DNA from: Blautia sp. XA-2221
Lineage (GTDB): Bacteria; Bacillota; Clostridia; Lachnospirales; Lachnospiraceae
Direction of reading: 5' to 3'
Assembly: GCF_028767025.1 (NCBI RefSeq)
Contig: NZ_JAJQXX010000002.1
Location: 62,001 to 126,000, forward strand
Length of the DNA: 64,000 nucleotides
Shown: positions 7,795-16,998 of the stretch, piece after piece
Position numbering within the stretch: the first letter of the stretch is position 1
How the letters are laid out: each line of letters starts with the position of its first letter
Translations under genes and position numbers: made by a program
Notes under the pieces: model-generated
What the model was told of the DNA's origin: nothing
Database searches by the model: none
The model's input: the letters and a program-made list of their open reading frames with translations, nothing else

Positions 7795-9036
7795 TCAGTT
7801 CAGGGGCGTTTTGTCCGCCTTACGGAAAAAGAAGAATCCGATCAGGAACATAATGGAAAGTGCTCCTACACCAAGGTTTACGCTGCCGCTAAGCTGACTT
7901 ATCAGAGAAACGACCATAGTTCCTGCGAAAGCGGCTCCTTTTCCGCAGATATCGTAAATTCCAAAATATTCACCGGACTTGTTGGCAGGGATGATCTTTA
8001 CAAAATAAGATCTGGACATGGACTGGATGGCGCCCTGAAAAATTCCCACAACAACAGCAAGAATCCAGAACTGATACTGCTCTTTCAGGATAATTCCGTA
8101 CAGAGCGATCAGGAAATAAGCTCCGATAGAAACCGTGATCAGGCGGGAAGCGCTGACCCTTCCTGCCAGTTTGCCAAAGATCAAAGCTGCCGGAAAAGCT
8201 ACGATCTGAGTTACCAGAAGCGCAAGAAGAAGTCCTGTAGAGTCAAGGCCGAGAGCGGTTCCGTAAGCGGTTGCCATATCAATGATCGTATATACACCGT
8301 CAATATAAAAGAAAAAGGCGATCAGGAAAAACAGGATTTTTCTGTTGTTTTTCAGTTCGGAAAAAACTCCTTTCAGACGGCGGAAGCTGGCAGCCAGATT
8401 GTTGCCGGAGGCTACTGACTGGTAATGCTTCTGCTGGTAGTTTTTCAGCAGAGGAAGGCTCATGCTGATCCACCAGACAGCCACCAGAAGGAAGGAGATT
8501 CCCATAGCTGTTTTCATGGTAAGTCCGATCTTATCATAAAACAGTACGAGCATCAGGCTTAAAATAAAAGGAATACAGCTTCCAATATAACCCCAGGCAT
8601 AGCCCTGAGCCGATACTTCGTCTGCCCGCTCATCTGTAGTAACATCCGGAAGCATGGAATCATACACAACCAGGCTTAAAGAGTAGGCGGATTTTGCAAT
8701 TACAAAAAGCAGCAGAAACCAGATCCATGACTGGGTAAATCCAAGGAAAACACAGCCTAAAGTTCCTACCAGAAGAGAAACCAGGAAAATCTTTTTGCGC
8801 CGTCCTTTTGTATCAGAGGCAGCGCCAAGTACAGGTCCCAGAATTGCAACAATGATCGTGGCTGCAGATGTGGCATATCCCCAGTAAGCCAGATAGTTTA
8901 CTTCGGAAATTCCTGCCTGATCTGCCAGGTAATTGAAATAAATAGGCATGATCGTAGCAATCAGGAGCGTAAATGCCGAATTTCCCACATCATAGAGAAT
9001 CCATTTCTTTTCCATACTGTTCAGTTTAAACTTCAT
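7795..9036 (-). CDS. UMF1/Atg22-like MFS transporter
   Basis: A 413-residue membrane protein with about 12 helices of the major facilitator superfamily. The N-terminus MEKKWILYDVGNSAFTLLI is the signature of the UMF1 (Atg22-like) branch. The helix 2-3 loop GAASDTKGRRKKIF is the MFS motif A. The family exports or takes up unknown small molecules; yeast Atg22 moves amino acids. The start is set at 9036 because AAGGAGG lies just upstream and the longer reading frame adds an unlikely hydrophobic leader. It stands alone, convergent with the EFR1 unit and divergent from the DUF3877 gene. Confidence 0.88.
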   Translation of the reverse strand: MKFKLNSMEKKWILYDVGNSAFTLLIATIMPIYFNYLADQAGISEVNYLAYWGYATSAATIIVAILGPVLGAASDTKGRRKKIFLVSLLVGTLGCVFLGFTQSWIWFLLLFVIAKSAYSLSLVVYDSMLPDVTTDERADEVSAQGYAWGYIGSCIPFILSLMLVLFYDKIGLTMKTAMGISFLLVAVWWISMSLPLLKNYQQKHYQSVASGNNLAASFRRLKGVFSELKNNRKILFFLIAFFFYIDGVYTIIDMATAYGTALGLDSTGLLLALLVTQIVAFPAALIFGKLAGRVSASRLITVSIGAYFLIALYGIILKEQYQFWILAVVVGIFQGAIQSMSRSYFVKIIPANKSGEYFGIYDICGKGAAFAGTMVVSLISQLSGSVNLGVGALSIMFLIGFFFFRKADKTPLN

Positions 9037-9202
9037 AAATATCCTCCTTGGGCAGCTGCGATTACAGTAGCCGACTGAAGCTGCCGTTTCTGTTTTTATT
9101 TTATCAGAGTTTTTACAGGATAGCACGAAAATTTGTAGATATTGGAAAGAAAAAGTCAAAACAATGTAAAATAAGCCCAAAATCCAAAGGAAAACAGGAT
9201 TC

Positions 9203-9231
9203 TTGTGAACAGAATACAGATATGATATAAT
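9203..9231 (+). promoter_or_regulatory. Promoter for DUF3877-tcdA
   Basis: TTGTGA (9203-9208), 17-bp spacer, perfect TATAAT (9226-9231). The transcript would start about 110 bp before the DUF3877 gene. Confidence 0.6.
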
Positions 9232-9349
9232 ACATACCTGAATAATAGGCTGAAAGAAACACAGAAATATCAGTTTTCAGAGGTACGCAGCGCCGGAGAT
9301 TCATAAGTTCCGGCAGTGTGGGAAAACTGGTTTAATGGAGAATATAACC

Positions 9350-9970
9350 ATGAAAAAACAAAAACTTATAAAAAATATGACAGATCAGATCAAGGAAGCG
9401 CAGATAAAACTGGGATTTGTCCGGGAAAGCATCCGGCTGTACTTTCCCTGGGAATCCTTTATGGTTCTTCTGGGAGAAACTTTATGGGAAGAGAACAGCT
9501 CCGGTATAAATTCTGAGGACAAAATACAGCAGGAAAACGGAAATCATAAAAAAACGGAAAACAAAGCTCGGAAAAGCAGGATTCTTAATGAGCTGAACAG
9601 TTCATCGGAGTTTGCGGTCAGTGGTCTGGGTCAGGTTTCTTTCCGGGAAAGCAGAGGAAGGGTGGAAGTTACAATTCCTCCGGAAGGGGCTGAGTATGTT
9701 CACAGAGAAATCCCGGATCCTCCCTTTCTAAAAGAAATGATACGGCTTTTTGGAACGCACCATGATATTTCCATCCATGATATATGCGACTGTTTCGCAC
9801 GCTTCAGTCCGGATTATGTATGTCTTGAAATGCAGGATAATGATTTTGATTATGCTTTGTACTTTCAGGATAAGGAGATCGATCCTTATTATTACTGTAT
9901 AAAAATGGAAATGGGACATACCATTTATCATCGTTTTATGAAAGAAGACTACGAAAAATTAGTGGGGTAA
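9350..9970 (+). CDS. DUF3877 family protein
   Basis: A 206-residue cytosolic protein. The N-terminal MTDQIKEAQIKLGFVRESIR and PWESFMVLL segment is followed by a low-complexity charged linker (residues about 55-85) and a conserved C-terminal domain (IRLFGTHHDISIHDICDCFA...) ending in YHRFMKEDYEKL. This matches my recollection of the Lachnospiraceae DUF3877 family, whose function is unknown. The start at 9350 is preferred over 9335 because GGAG lies about 10 nt before it. It is followed 5 bp later by tcdA, suggesting coupled expression. Confidence 0.75.
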   Translation: MKKQKLIKNMTDQIKEAQIKLGFVRESIRLYFPWESFMVLLGETLWEENSSGINSEDKIQQENGNHKKTENKARKSRILNELNSSSEFAVSGLGQVSFRESRGRVEVTIPPEGAEYVHREIPDPPFLKEMIRLFGTHHDISIHDICDCFARFSPDYVCLEMQDNDFDYALYFQDKEIDPYYYCIKMEMGHTIYHRFMKEDYEKLVG

Positions 9971-9975
9971 AAATT

Positions 9976-10713
9976 ATGGCAAATCAGTTTTCAAGAACAG
10001 AGCTTCTTTTCGGAGAGGCTGCAATGGACAGACTGGCGCAGTGCCGTGTGGCAGTTTTCGGCATTGGGGGAGTAGGCGGATATACGGCAGAAGCGCTTGC
10101 AAGAAGCGGTATTGGAGAGATCGATCTTATTGACAGCGATACAGTGAGCCTTACCAATCTGAACCGTCAGATCATAGCCCTGAGAAGCACGATAGGGAAA
10201 TATAAAGTGGATGTAATGAAGGAGCGTATTCTTGATATTAATCCGGATATAAAAGTACACGCACACAAGTGCTTTTATCTTCCTGAAACAAAAGATGAGT
10301 TTGATTTCAGGCAGTATGATTATGTGGTAGACGCAGTGGATACAGTGACAGCCAAGCTTCAGATCGTGGAAGAAGCATATGCTGCAGGAGTTCCTGTCAT
10401 CAGCAGTATGGGGGCTGGAAACAAACTGGATCCCACAGCTTTTCAGGTAACGGATATTTATAAAACATCCGTGTGTCCTCTGGCAAAGGTAATGCGCCGT
10501 GAGCTGAAAAAACGGGGAATAAAAAAGCTGAAGGTTGTTTATTCTCAGGAGTCTCCGGTTATGCCATCTCAGGAAACACTCAGCTCCTACAGTGAGGAAC
10601 AGTCGGAGACAGCGCCTAAAAAACGCTCCGTTCCGGGCTCAGTAGCGTTTGTTCCGTCAGTGGCAGGACTGATCCTTGCAGGGGAAGTTCTGAAAGAGCT
10701 TATAAATTTTTAG
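9976..10713 (+). CDS. tcdA: tRNA threonylcarbamoyladenosine dehydratase
   Basis: A 245-residue ThiF/E1-superfamily enzyme that uses ATP to cyclise t6A37 of tRNAs to ct6A. Residues 30-36 hold the nucleotide loop GIGGVGG, followed by the acidic strand end DLIDSDTV, LTNLNRQ with the conserved Arg, and DAVDTVTAK. The PGSVAFVPSVAGLILAGEV end is typical of the bacterial TcdA/YgdL branch and distinguishes it from ThiF and MoeB, which have C-terminal zinc and rhodanese parts. It starts 5 bp after the DUF3877 gene. Confidence 0.92.
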   Translation: MANQFSRTELLFGEAAMDRLAQCRVAVFGIGGVGGYTAEALARSGIGEIDLIDSDTVSLTNLNRQIIALRSTIGKYKVDVMKERILDINPDIKVHAHKCFYLPETKDEFDFRQYDYVVDAVDTVTAKLQIVEEAYAAGVPVISSMGAGNKLDPTAFQVTDIYKTSVCPLAKVMRRELKKRGIKKLKVVYSQESPVMPSQETLSSYSEEQSETAPKKRSVPGSVAFVPSVAGLILAGEVLKELINF

Positions 10714-10744
10714 ATGTTTCTACGATTTTTTTACATAAATTTGC

Positions 10745-10772
10745 TTGTGTAAAAGATAGTTTTTGTTATAAA
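10745..10772 (+). promoter_or_regulatory. pyk promoter candidate
   Basis: TTGTGT (10745-10750), 16-bp spacer, TATAAA (10767-10772), in an AT-rich gap directly before pyk. The spacing is slightly short, so another nearby hexamer could be used. Confidence 0.45.
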
Positions 10773-10814
10773 ATAAATTTATATTTCGTAAAAATCTGAG
10801 AAGGAGAGTTTGAT

Positions 10815-12245
10815 ATGCGCAAAACAAAAATTATTTGTACTATGGGTCCGTCAACTGATAAAGAAGGAATACTGGAACAGCTTGCCATCGAGGGGATGGA
10901 TGTTGCCAGATTCAATTTTTCTCATGGTCCTCATGAAGAACAGAAAGGCCGTCTTGAAAGATTAAAGGCGATCAGAAAAAAGATTAACAGACCCATTGCT
11001 GCGCTGCTCGATACAAAAGGACCTGAAATCCGTATTAAGGAATTTGAAAAAGGTAAGATTACCGTAAAAGAAGGTCAGAAATTTATCCTGACCGCAGAGG
11101 ATATTCAGGGAACAGAAGAAAAAGTATCTGTTACTTACAAAGAACTTTATAAGGATGTGAAGCCCGGCGACAGTATTCTGATCGATGATGGTCTGATCGG
11201 CCTGAAAGTGGAAAAGATCCAGGGAACAGAGATTCACTGTGTTGTCATAAACGGAGGAGTGATCTCCAACAAAAAAGGTGTGAACCTTCCGGGTGTAAAT
11301 GTAAATATGCCGTTTATCAGCAAAAAGGACAGAGAGGATATCCTTTTTGGAATCAAAGAGGGATTCGACTTTGTTGCAGCTTCCTTTACCAGAACTGCAG
11401 ATGACGTTCTGGAAATCCGTAAGATCCTGGATGAAAACGGCGGCCGTGATATTAACATTATTGCCAAAATTGAAAACCAGCAGGGTGTTGACAATATTGA
11501 CAGCATTATGGAAGTGGCAGACGGAATCATGATCGCCCGTGGAGATATGGGTGTGGAAATTCCTCTGGAGGATGTTCCTGTTATTCAGAAAGAGCTTATC
11601 AACAAGGTTTATAATGCAGGCAAACAGGTGATCACAGCAACTCAGATGCTGGATTCCATGATGAAAAATCCAAGACCTACCCGTGCGGAGACAACCGATG
11701 TGGCAAATGCCATTTATCAGGGAACAAGCGCGATCATGCTCTCCGGTGAAACTGCGGCAGGAAAATATCCGGTAGAAGCTCTTCGTACTATGATAAAGAT
11801 TGCTCTTCGTACAGAGAGTGATATCGCATATAACAAACAATTTAACATTCTTTCCAGAGATCATGGGACTACTGAAAATATGACAACAGCTATTTCCCAC
11901 GCTACCTGTATGACAGCCATTGATCTTGGCGCAAAGGCTATTATTACAGTCAGCCGTTCCGGAAACACTGCGAGAATGGTTTCCAAATACCGTCCGGGCT
12001 GCATGATCGTAGGATGCTCACCGGAGGAACACACATGCAGACAGCTTAATATGTCCTGGGGTATCACACCTATTCATATTAAGGAAGAGTACAGCATGGA
12101 AATCCTTCTGCTCCATGCTACAGAAGCGGCAGAAGAAGCCGGCTATGTAGAAAAAGGAGATGTGGTTGTTCTGACAGCAGGCGTTCCGCTGGGACGTTCC
12201 GGAAATACGAACCTTATTAAAGCTACAGTAGTGGGAGAGTATTGA
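10815..12245 (+). CDS. pyk: Pyruvate kinase
   Basis: A 476-residue glycolytic enzyme converting phosphoenolpyruvate and ADP to pyruvate and ATP. It starts MRKTKIICTMGPSTDKEGIL. NFSHG (about 36-40), DTKGPEIR (about 67-74) and the catalytic strip IARGDMGVEIP (about 239-249, with the metal-binding acid residues) are all present, followed by TATQMLDSM. The length is that of the A-B-C domain core without the extra C-terminal PEP-utiliser domain of many bacilli. GAGAAGGAGAG precedes the start. It has its own promoter and terminator. Confidence 0.97.
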   Translation: MRKTKIICTMGPSTDKEGILEQLAIEGMDVARFNFSHGPHEEQKGRLERLKAIRKKINRPIAALLDTKGPEIRIKEFEKGKITVKEGQKFILTAEDIQGTEEKVSVTYKELYKDVKPGDSILIDDGLIGLKVEKIQGTEIHCVVINGGVISNKKGVNLPGVNVNMPFISKKDREDILFGIKEGFDFVAASFTRTADDVLEIRKILDENGGRDINIIAKIENQQGVDNIDSIMEVADGIMIARGDMGVEIPLEDVPVIQKELINKVYNAGKQVITATQMLDSMMKNPRPTRAETTDVANAIYQGTSAIMLSGETAAGKYPVEALRTMIKIALRTESDIAYNKQFNILSRDHGTTENMTTAISHATCMTAIDLGAKAIITVSRSGNTARMVSKYRPGCMIVGCSPEEHTCRQLNMSWGITPIHIKEEYSMEILLLHATEAAEEAGYVEKGDVVVLTAGVPLGRSGNTNLIKATVVGEY

Positions 12246-12308
12246 TCTTACGCTGCAAAGGCAATTTACAAATTTATCTTCCAATTTATTGATAGGTATA
12301 ATAAAGAG

Positions 12309-12345
12309 ATGCCCGATATCGGTTATGTGAACTGATATCGGGCAT
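12309..12345 (+). terminator. pyk terminator
   Basis: ATGCCCGATATC (12309-12320) pairs perfectly with GATATCGGGCAT (12334-12345), followed by TGTTCTGTCTT. A 12-bp stem between pyk and the convergent ClC gene. Confidence 0.8.
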
Positions 12346-12419
12346 TGTTCTGTCTTATAAGATTCCGGGTGCCATTTCAGGCATATGGTTTTGAGAGAAG
12401 CGTTTTTTATAAATGATGG

Positions 12420-13712
12420 TTATTTTGTATGTCTGTTAATATATTTTGCCTTATATTTGGAGTATACAATGGTCTGATCCTTATAAAGTCCATAATAACC
12501 GGAAACAGCATAGCTGATGGAAACCGCGATCAGATAATAGGAAACACCCTCAAATCCAAACAGCTCAAAGGCAATGAGAATGGAGGTAATGGGGCAGTTG
12601 GTAACACCGCAGAACAGGGCGGCCATTCCGGAAGCTGCGCACAGGGAAGGTGAAAGTCCTACAAGCTGTCCCATAACACAGCCAAAGGTGGCGCCGATAC
12701 AGAAGGAGGGAACAATTTCTCCTCCCCGGAAGCCTGCTTTCATGGTAATTGCAGTAAGAATCAGCTTCCACAGAAAATCAAAAGGCCGGGTCTGCCCTTC
12801 TTCCACTGCTTTTTCAATGAGTACATTTCCTGCGCCCATAAAATCTGTTGTTTGGAGAAGAAGCGTGATCACAATAATAGCTCCGGAGGCTGCGACAATA
12901 CGCAGATATTTATTTTTCAGGAAACGGGAATAAAACTGTCCGATACCTTTCAGGGCAACGCAGAAAAGAATGCTTACGATGCCGCAGCCAACTGCTACAA
13001 GAAGCATTTTCAGTCCGGAAGCAACGGAAAGCTCAGGAATCCCGGATACATGAAAGCTTTCCGGATGAATATCGAAGCTGACTGCAAATCTGGCGGCAAC
13101 CAGGGAAGCGATCACGCAGGGAAGGAGTGCTGCATAGTACATAACTCCAACGCTTACCACTTCCATAGAAAATACGGCGGCAGCCATAGGAGTGCCAAAA
13201 ACAGCAGAAAAGGCGGCGCTCATGCCGCACATTACAATTACATGCCGGTCTTCTTCGTCAAGCCGGAACCAGCTGCCAAGCTGATTGCCAATACTTCCCC
13301 CAAGCTGTATGGCAGCTCCCTCACGTCCTGCGGATCCTCCTGTAAGATGAGTCAGGAGAGTGGAGATAAAAATTAAAGGAGCAGAACGCAGAGGAACATC
13401 ATCCTGAGAGCGGATGGTGGAAAGCACCTGATTGGTACCGCCGTCATCTTTTCCGAATTTCTGATACAGAAATACAATACACAGACCTGAAACCGGAAGC
13501 AAAAGAAATACCTGAAGATTCTGCGCACGAAAATCCGTGACAGATTTCAGCGCTCCTGCAAAGACGCTGCTTACGGCTCCTACTGTCAGACCTGTAAGTA
13601 CAGCCAGAATCAGCCATTTCATAAGGTTTGACGTATCTCTCCATATTCGCCTGGCATAAAAATGAATCATCCGAAGGCTTTTGTTTTCCCTGTTTTTCTG
13701 TGTGGTATCCAT
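12420..13712 (-). CDS. ClC family anion/proton antiporter, fluoride-type branch likely
   Basis: A 430-residue polytopic protein of the voltage-gated chloride channel fold. GGSAGREGAAIQLGG (about residues 125-139) has the gating Glu131. FRGGEIVPSFCIGATFG and the helix strip GVTNCPITSILIAFELFG are also present. Instead of the classical GSGIP chloride filter, the equivalent region reads DDGGTNQVLSTI, which lines up with the GGNNLIL-like segment of ClC-F fluoride/proton antiporters. There are no CBS domains. The start at 13712 follows GAGGGGGA; the longer frame runs into the copA terminator. Fluoride export is a family-based inference. I looked for a crcB fluoride riboswitch upstream and found none. 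Confidence 0.85.
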   Translation of the reverse strand: MDTTQKNRENKSLRMIHFYARRIWRDTSNLMKWLILAVLTGLTVGAVSSVFAGALKSVTDFRAQNLQVFLLLPVSGLCIVFLYQKFGKDDGGTNQVLSTIRSQDDVPLRSAPLIFISTLLTHLTGGSAGREGAAIQLGGSIGNQLGSWFRLDEEDRHVIVMCGMSAAFSAVFGTPMAAAVFSMEVVSVGVMYYAALLPCVIASLVAARFAVSFDIHPESFHVSGIPELSVASGLKMLLVAVGCGIVSILFCVALKGIGQFYSRFLKNKYLRIVAASGAIIVITLLLQTTDFMGAGNVLIEKAVEEGQTRPFDFLWKLILTAITMKAGFRGGEIVPSFCIGATFGCVMGQLVGLSPSLCAASGMAALFCGVTNCPITSILIAFELFGFEGVSYYLIAVSISYAVSGYYGLYKDQTIVYSKYKAKYINRHTK

Positions 13713-13731
13713 GATTTCCCCCTCATTCTTT

Positions 13732-13772
13732 AAAAAACGGATCACGGACAAAAATGACCATGACCCGTTTTC
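13732..13772 (-). terminator. copA terminator
   Basis: On the minus strand AACGGGTCATGG and CCGTGATCCGTT pair around a T-rich loop and are followed by a run of six T. It lies between the copA stop and the ClC start. Confidence 0.75.
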
Positions 13773-13813
13773 TGTATTTCAATAGCAGTGCAGATACATT
13801 TTTTGTATCCGGC

Positions 13814-14032
13814 TTATTCCTCAGTGATTCCAGTTACTTCGTATCCTGCGTTTTTGATAACTTCCCGGATCTTATCTTCGTCTATATGTTCCGGAGAAGT
13901 AAAAACAGTTGTCTTTTTTTCGTGGGAGGAAACAACATCCTCTGCCTGGAAAGCAGCTTTGACAGCTTCATTTACATGGGCCTCACAATGAGGACACATC
14001 ATTCCTTCAACATTTACTGTAATTTTTACCAT
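13814..14032 (-). other. copZ-like unit inside the copA 3' end, possible internal translation start
   Basis: ATG 14032 is preceded by AAAAGGAGACTACTGCT, a good ribosome binding site with 8-nt spacing, and opens a 72-residue complete CopZ-like copper chaperone ([16 protein letters not shown]...) in frame with copA. The upstream linker codons look like a translated former intergenic region. Both a fused CopA and a free CopZ could be made from one gene. Sequence shows the site; use of it is inference. Confidence 0.45.
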
Positions 14033-16375
14033 AGCAGTAGTCTCCTTTTCTTTATTACTTTCATTATAGTCTTTTTTCGGCTGAATGGAAACAGCCTGTT
14101 TGATTTTTTTGTCCCGGCTTGCATCATGAACCTTAAAAAGATTCAGCCGAAGGGCATTTGTGACAACGCAGAAGCTGGAAAGGCTCATGGCGGCAGCTCC
14201 GAACATGGGGTTCAAGGTCCAGCCAAAGATGGGGATCCACACTCCTGCAGCAAGAGGTATTCCTATTACATTGTAGAAAAATGCCCAGAAAAGATTTTCG
14301 TGGATATTTCTCAGGGTAGCTCTGCTAAGACGGATAGCGGCAGGTACATCGCTTAACCGGCTTTTCATCAGAACAATGTCTGCCGCGTCAATGGCAATGT
14401 CTGTTCCGGCGCCTATGGCAATGCCGATATCTGCCCTTGTAAGAGCCGGAGCGTCATTGATCCCGTCTCCTACCATGGCAACCTTTCCCTGCTCTTTCAG
14501 AGAGCGGATCACACTTTCCTTGCCATCAGGGAGAACTCCTGCGATCACCTCGTCCACTCCTGCCTGTTTTCCGATAGCCCGGGCAGTTTTTTCGTTGTCC
14601 CCGGTAAGCATTACAACCCGGATCCCCATATTCTGGAGTTCTTTAACAGCACGTGGACTATCTTCCTTGATCACATCGGCAACTGCGATGATACCCGCCA
14701 GCTTATTGCCTGAGGCAAAGAGAAGAGGGGTTTTGCCCTGTTCTGACAGATGTTCAGCCTGCTGCTTCAGAGAAGTCGGCACAGAAACACGGCTGCTGAT
14801 AAACTTCATGCTTCCTCCCAGAAGAGTCTGACTGTTCATAACGCCGGAAAGTCCGTTTCCGGGAAGCGCCTGAAAATCAGAGATTTCAGAAGCGCAGAGT
14901 TTCAGCTCTTCAGCTTTTTTTAGAATTGCTTTTGCCAGAGGATGCTCACTTTTTTGTTCCAGAGAAAAAGCGAGCGTCAGAAGCTGTTCTTCTGAAAATC
15001 CCTCCCCAGGAAGAATGTCAGTAACTTCCGGCTGACCGCTGGTAATGGTGCCTGTTTTATCAAGAGCCACAATCTGTACTTTTCCTGTTTCTTCAAGAGA
15101 TACAGCTGTTTTAAAAAGAATACCGTGTTTGGCGCCCATGCCGTTTCCTACCATAATGGCAACCGGAGTGGCAAGTCCCAGGGCGCAGGGGCAGCTGATA
15201 ACAAGAACAGAAATTCCCCTTGCAAGAGCATATCCGAAGGTTTGTCCAGTAAGAAGCCACACAATAGTTGTGATCACAGCGATAGTGATGACAGCAGGCA
15301 CAAAGATCCCGGAAACCCGGTCTGCGATTTTAGCAATAGGAGCCTTGGTGGCGGCAGCGTCGCTGACCATTTTTATAATCTGGGATAAAGTAGTATCTTC
15401 GCCTACCCGGGAGGCTTCGCAGCGGATAAATCCTGACTGGTTGACAGTGGCTGCAGATACCATATCTCCGGCAGCCTTGTCCACAGGAATGCTTTCACCT
15501 GTGAGCGCTGATTCATTTACTGCGCTTGTTCCTTCAAGAACCACTCCGTCTACAGGAATGTTTTCTCCCGGACGGACAACAAAGATGTCTCCCTTGTGGA
15601 CCTGTTCTACAGGGATCGTGATTTCCTGTCCGTTACGGATCACAACAGCTGTTTTTGGCGCAAGCTTCATAAGATTTTTCAGCGCATCTGTTGTTTTTCC
15701 TTTGGATCGGGATTCCAGCATTTTTCCCACAGTGATCAAAGTAAGGATCATTGCCGCAGATTCAAAATAAAAGTCCATCATATAATTTTCCACAGCAGCC
15801 GTGTCTCCGCTGACCTGAGCGCCTGTCATGGCAAAAAGCACATACACGCTCCAGATAAAAGACGCCATGGAGCCAAGGGCAACGAGAGTATCCATGTTGG
15901 GAGCACGATGCCACAGACTTTTGAATCCGCTGATAAAAAATTTCTGGTTAATAACCATAACGATTCCTGCAAGAAGCAGCTGTAAAAGTCCCATGGCAAC
16001 ATGGTTGTGTTCAAACCACTGAGGCACAGGCCAGCCCCACATCATATGTCCCATGGAAAAATACATAAGAACCAGAAGAAAGCCCACAGAGGCGATCAGT
16101 CGTTTTTTCAGAACCGGAGTTTCGTGATCCGCAAGAGCTTCCGCAGCCTGGGATGCAGAGAACTGCTGACTGTCAGCTTCTTTCAGAGAGGCTCCGTAAC
16201 CGGCCTCCTCAACAGCCTTTATAATATCCCCAGGTGAGGCGCTTCCCTCTACTCCCATGGAATTGGTGAGCAGACTGACTGAGCAGGAGATTACCCCGGG
16301 AACGTGAGAAACAGCTTTTTCTACCCGTGCGCTGCAGGCTGCGCAGCTCATTCCTGTTACCTGATATTGTTCCAT
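13814..16375 (-). CDS. copA: Copper-exporting P1B-type ATPase with N- and C-terminal metal-binding domains
   Basis: An 853-residue Cu(I) export ATPase. It begins with a heavy-metal domain ([14 protein letters not shown], residues 7-20). The transmembrane metal site [11 protein letters not shown], the phosphorylation loop DKTGT, the A-domain TGES and the hinge GDGINDAP are all present. After the last helices a short linker ([10 protein letters not shown]) leads into a second heavy-metal domain with [10 protein letters not shown], giving about 72 extra residues that match a stand-alone CopZ chaperone. The start at 16375 has AGAAGGAGG upstream. It lies 46 bp after csoR on the same transcript and is therefore copper-induced. 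The 3' fusion is unusual. Confidence 0.94.
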   Translation of the reverse strand: MEQYQVTGMSCAACSARVEKAVSHVPGVISCSVSLLTNSMGVEGSASPGDIIKAVEEAGYGASLKEADSQQFSASQAAEALADHETPVLKKRLIASVGFLLVLMYFSMGHMMWGWPVPQWFEHNHVAMGLLQLLLAGIVMVINQKFFISGFKSLWHRAPNMDTLVALGSMASFIWSVYVLFAMTGAQVSGDTAAVENYMMDFYFESAAMILTLITVGKMLESRSKGKTTDALKNLMKLAPKTAVVIRNGQEITIPVEQVHKGDIFVVRPGENIPVDGVVLEGTSAVNESALTGESIPVDKAAGDMVSAATVNQSGFIRCEASRVGEDTTLSQIIKMVSDAAATKAPIAKIADRVSGIFVPAVITIAVITTIVWLLTGQTFGYALARGISVLVISCPCALGLATPVAIMVGNGMGAKHGILFKTAVSLEETGKVQIVALDKTGTITSGQPEVTDILPGEGFSEEQLLTLAFSLEQKSEHPLAKAILKKAEELKLCASEISDFQALPGNGLSGVMNSQTLLGGSMKFISSRVSVPTSLKQQAEHLSEQGKTPLLFASGNKLAGIIAVADVIKEDSPRAVKELQNMGIRVVMLTGDNEKTARAIGKQAGVDEVIAGVLPDGKESVIRSLKEQGKVAMVGDGINDAPALTRADIGIAIGAGTDIAIDAADIVLMKSRLSDVPAAIRLSRATLRNIHENLFWAFFYNVIGIPLAAGVWIPIFGWTLNPMFGAAAMSLSSFCVVTNALRLNLFKVHDASRDKKIKQAVSIQPKKDYNESNKEKETTAMVKITVNVEGMMCPHCEAHVNEAVKAAFQAEDVVSSHEKKTTVFTSPEHIDEDKIREVIKNAGYEVTGITEE

Positions 16376-16421
16376 ATTTCCTCCTTCTGCTGTGTACAGA
16401 CTGTCTGTTCCGCGCACAGCC

Positions 16422-16727
16422 TTATTTCATAAGCTTCTGTAAGGTAGCCACAAGTTCGTCAATGGTTTCGTCTTTGCCTTCTCGTATATCCCTTGCCACA
16501 CAGGCTTTAATATGGGCGGCAAGAAGTTCTTTGTTAAAAGCATTTACTGCAGCGTTTACTGCGGCGGACTGAACCAGAATGTCATTGCAGTAGGCGTCGT
16601 TTTCCAGCATTCCTATAATACCTCGGACCTGTCCTTCAATTCTTTTCAGCCGGTTTATAAGCTTTTTGCGCTCTTCCTCCGGACGCACTGTTTTTTTGGT
16701 GCAGCAGCAGGATGTCGTTTCAGTCAC
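16422..16727 (-). CDS. csoR: Copper-sensing repressor CsoR
   Basis: A 101-residue all-helical DUF156/CsoR-family repressor that releases DNA on binding Cu(I). The core [19 protein letters not shown] (about 30-48) is the family signature. Cys in YCNDIL and the His and Cys of AAHIKACV are the expected C-H-C copper ligands. An extra SCCCTKK cluster sits at the N-terminus. The GTG at 16727 is preferred because AAAGGAGGG lies about 7 nt upstream; an ATG at 16760 would add 11 residues. First gene of the csoR-copA operon. Confidence 0.93.
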   Translation of the reverse strand: MTETTSCCCTKKTVRPEEERKKLINRLKRIEGQVRGIIGMLENDAYCNDILVQSAAVNAAVNAFNKELLAAHIKACVARDIREGKDETIDELVATLQKLMK

Positions 16728-16780
16728 TGTAAATCCCTCCTTTGATTTATTTATGATCAAAATGAATTATGTTTGTAAAT

Positions 16781-16797
16781 ATACCCCATAGAGGTAT
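16781..16797 (-). promoter_or_regulatory. CsoR operator candidate, proximal
   Basis: ATACCCCATAGAGGTAT, an imperfect palindrome of the ATACCC...GGGTAT type known for CsoR. It lies near the transcription start of csoR-copA. Confidence 0.6.
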
Positions 16798-16809
16798 TCT
16801 TATATCGTC

Positions 16810-16839
16810 ATCATATACCCTGGAAGGGTATTTTGTCAA
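16810..16839 (-). promoter_or_regulatory. csoR-copA promoter with CsoR operator between its elements
   Basis: On the minus strand TTGACA (16839-16834) and TATGAT (16815-16810) are separated by 18 bp. The palindrome ATACCCTGGAAGGGTAT (16815-16831) fills the spacer, so a bound CsoR would block RNA polymerase. Only about 180 bp separate csoR from the divergent rhs gene. Confidence 0.75.
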
Positions 16840-16863
16840 CGGAAAATATTCTGGTAATAAAAT
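16833..16863 (+). promoter_or_regulatory. Possible rhs promoter
   Basis: TTGTCA (16833-16838) and TAAAAT (16858-16863) with a long 19-bp spacer, reading towards rhs and overlapping the divergent csoR -35 box. The -10 and following palindrome resemble the promoter at 32900-32948. A second candidate -10, TATAGT, lies at 16923. Confidence 0.4.
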
Positions 16864-16879
16864 ACAAACAAATGTTTGC
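16863..16879 (+). promoter_or_regulatory. Palindromic operator shared with the array regulator promoter
   Basis: TACAAACAAATGTTTGC, identical over 17 nt to 32932-32948. Arms CAAACA and TGTTTG. It also fits the Gram-positive LexA consensus CGAACRNRYGTTYG at 13 of 14 positions. A weaker relative, AGAACGTTTGTTTG, lies at 16908-16921. Confidence 0.6.
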
Positions 16880-16998
16880 GCATTATACAGATGTGTTATG
16901 GAAAACAAGAACGTTTGTTTGCTATAGTATTGATTGTAAAACAGAGCCGGACCTGAATTACACAAATAAATAATAAAACAGCAAAGGAGAACAAAATC

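Noticed and set aside
13712-13814. Possible crcB fluoride riboswitch before the ClC gene
   Set aside because: The minus strand between copA and clc shows only the copA terminator and a ribosome binding site; conserved fluoride-aptamer blocks are absent.
15045-15770. Long open frame opposite copA
   Set aside because: It lies entirely inside the strongly supported copA gene on the other strand, with no domain and no ribosome binding site.
16865-16878. Firm call of an SOS/LexA box
   Set aside because: It fits the LexA consensus but equally well the autoregulated Xre hypothesis; without knowing the host's LexA sites I leave it as a candidate operator.
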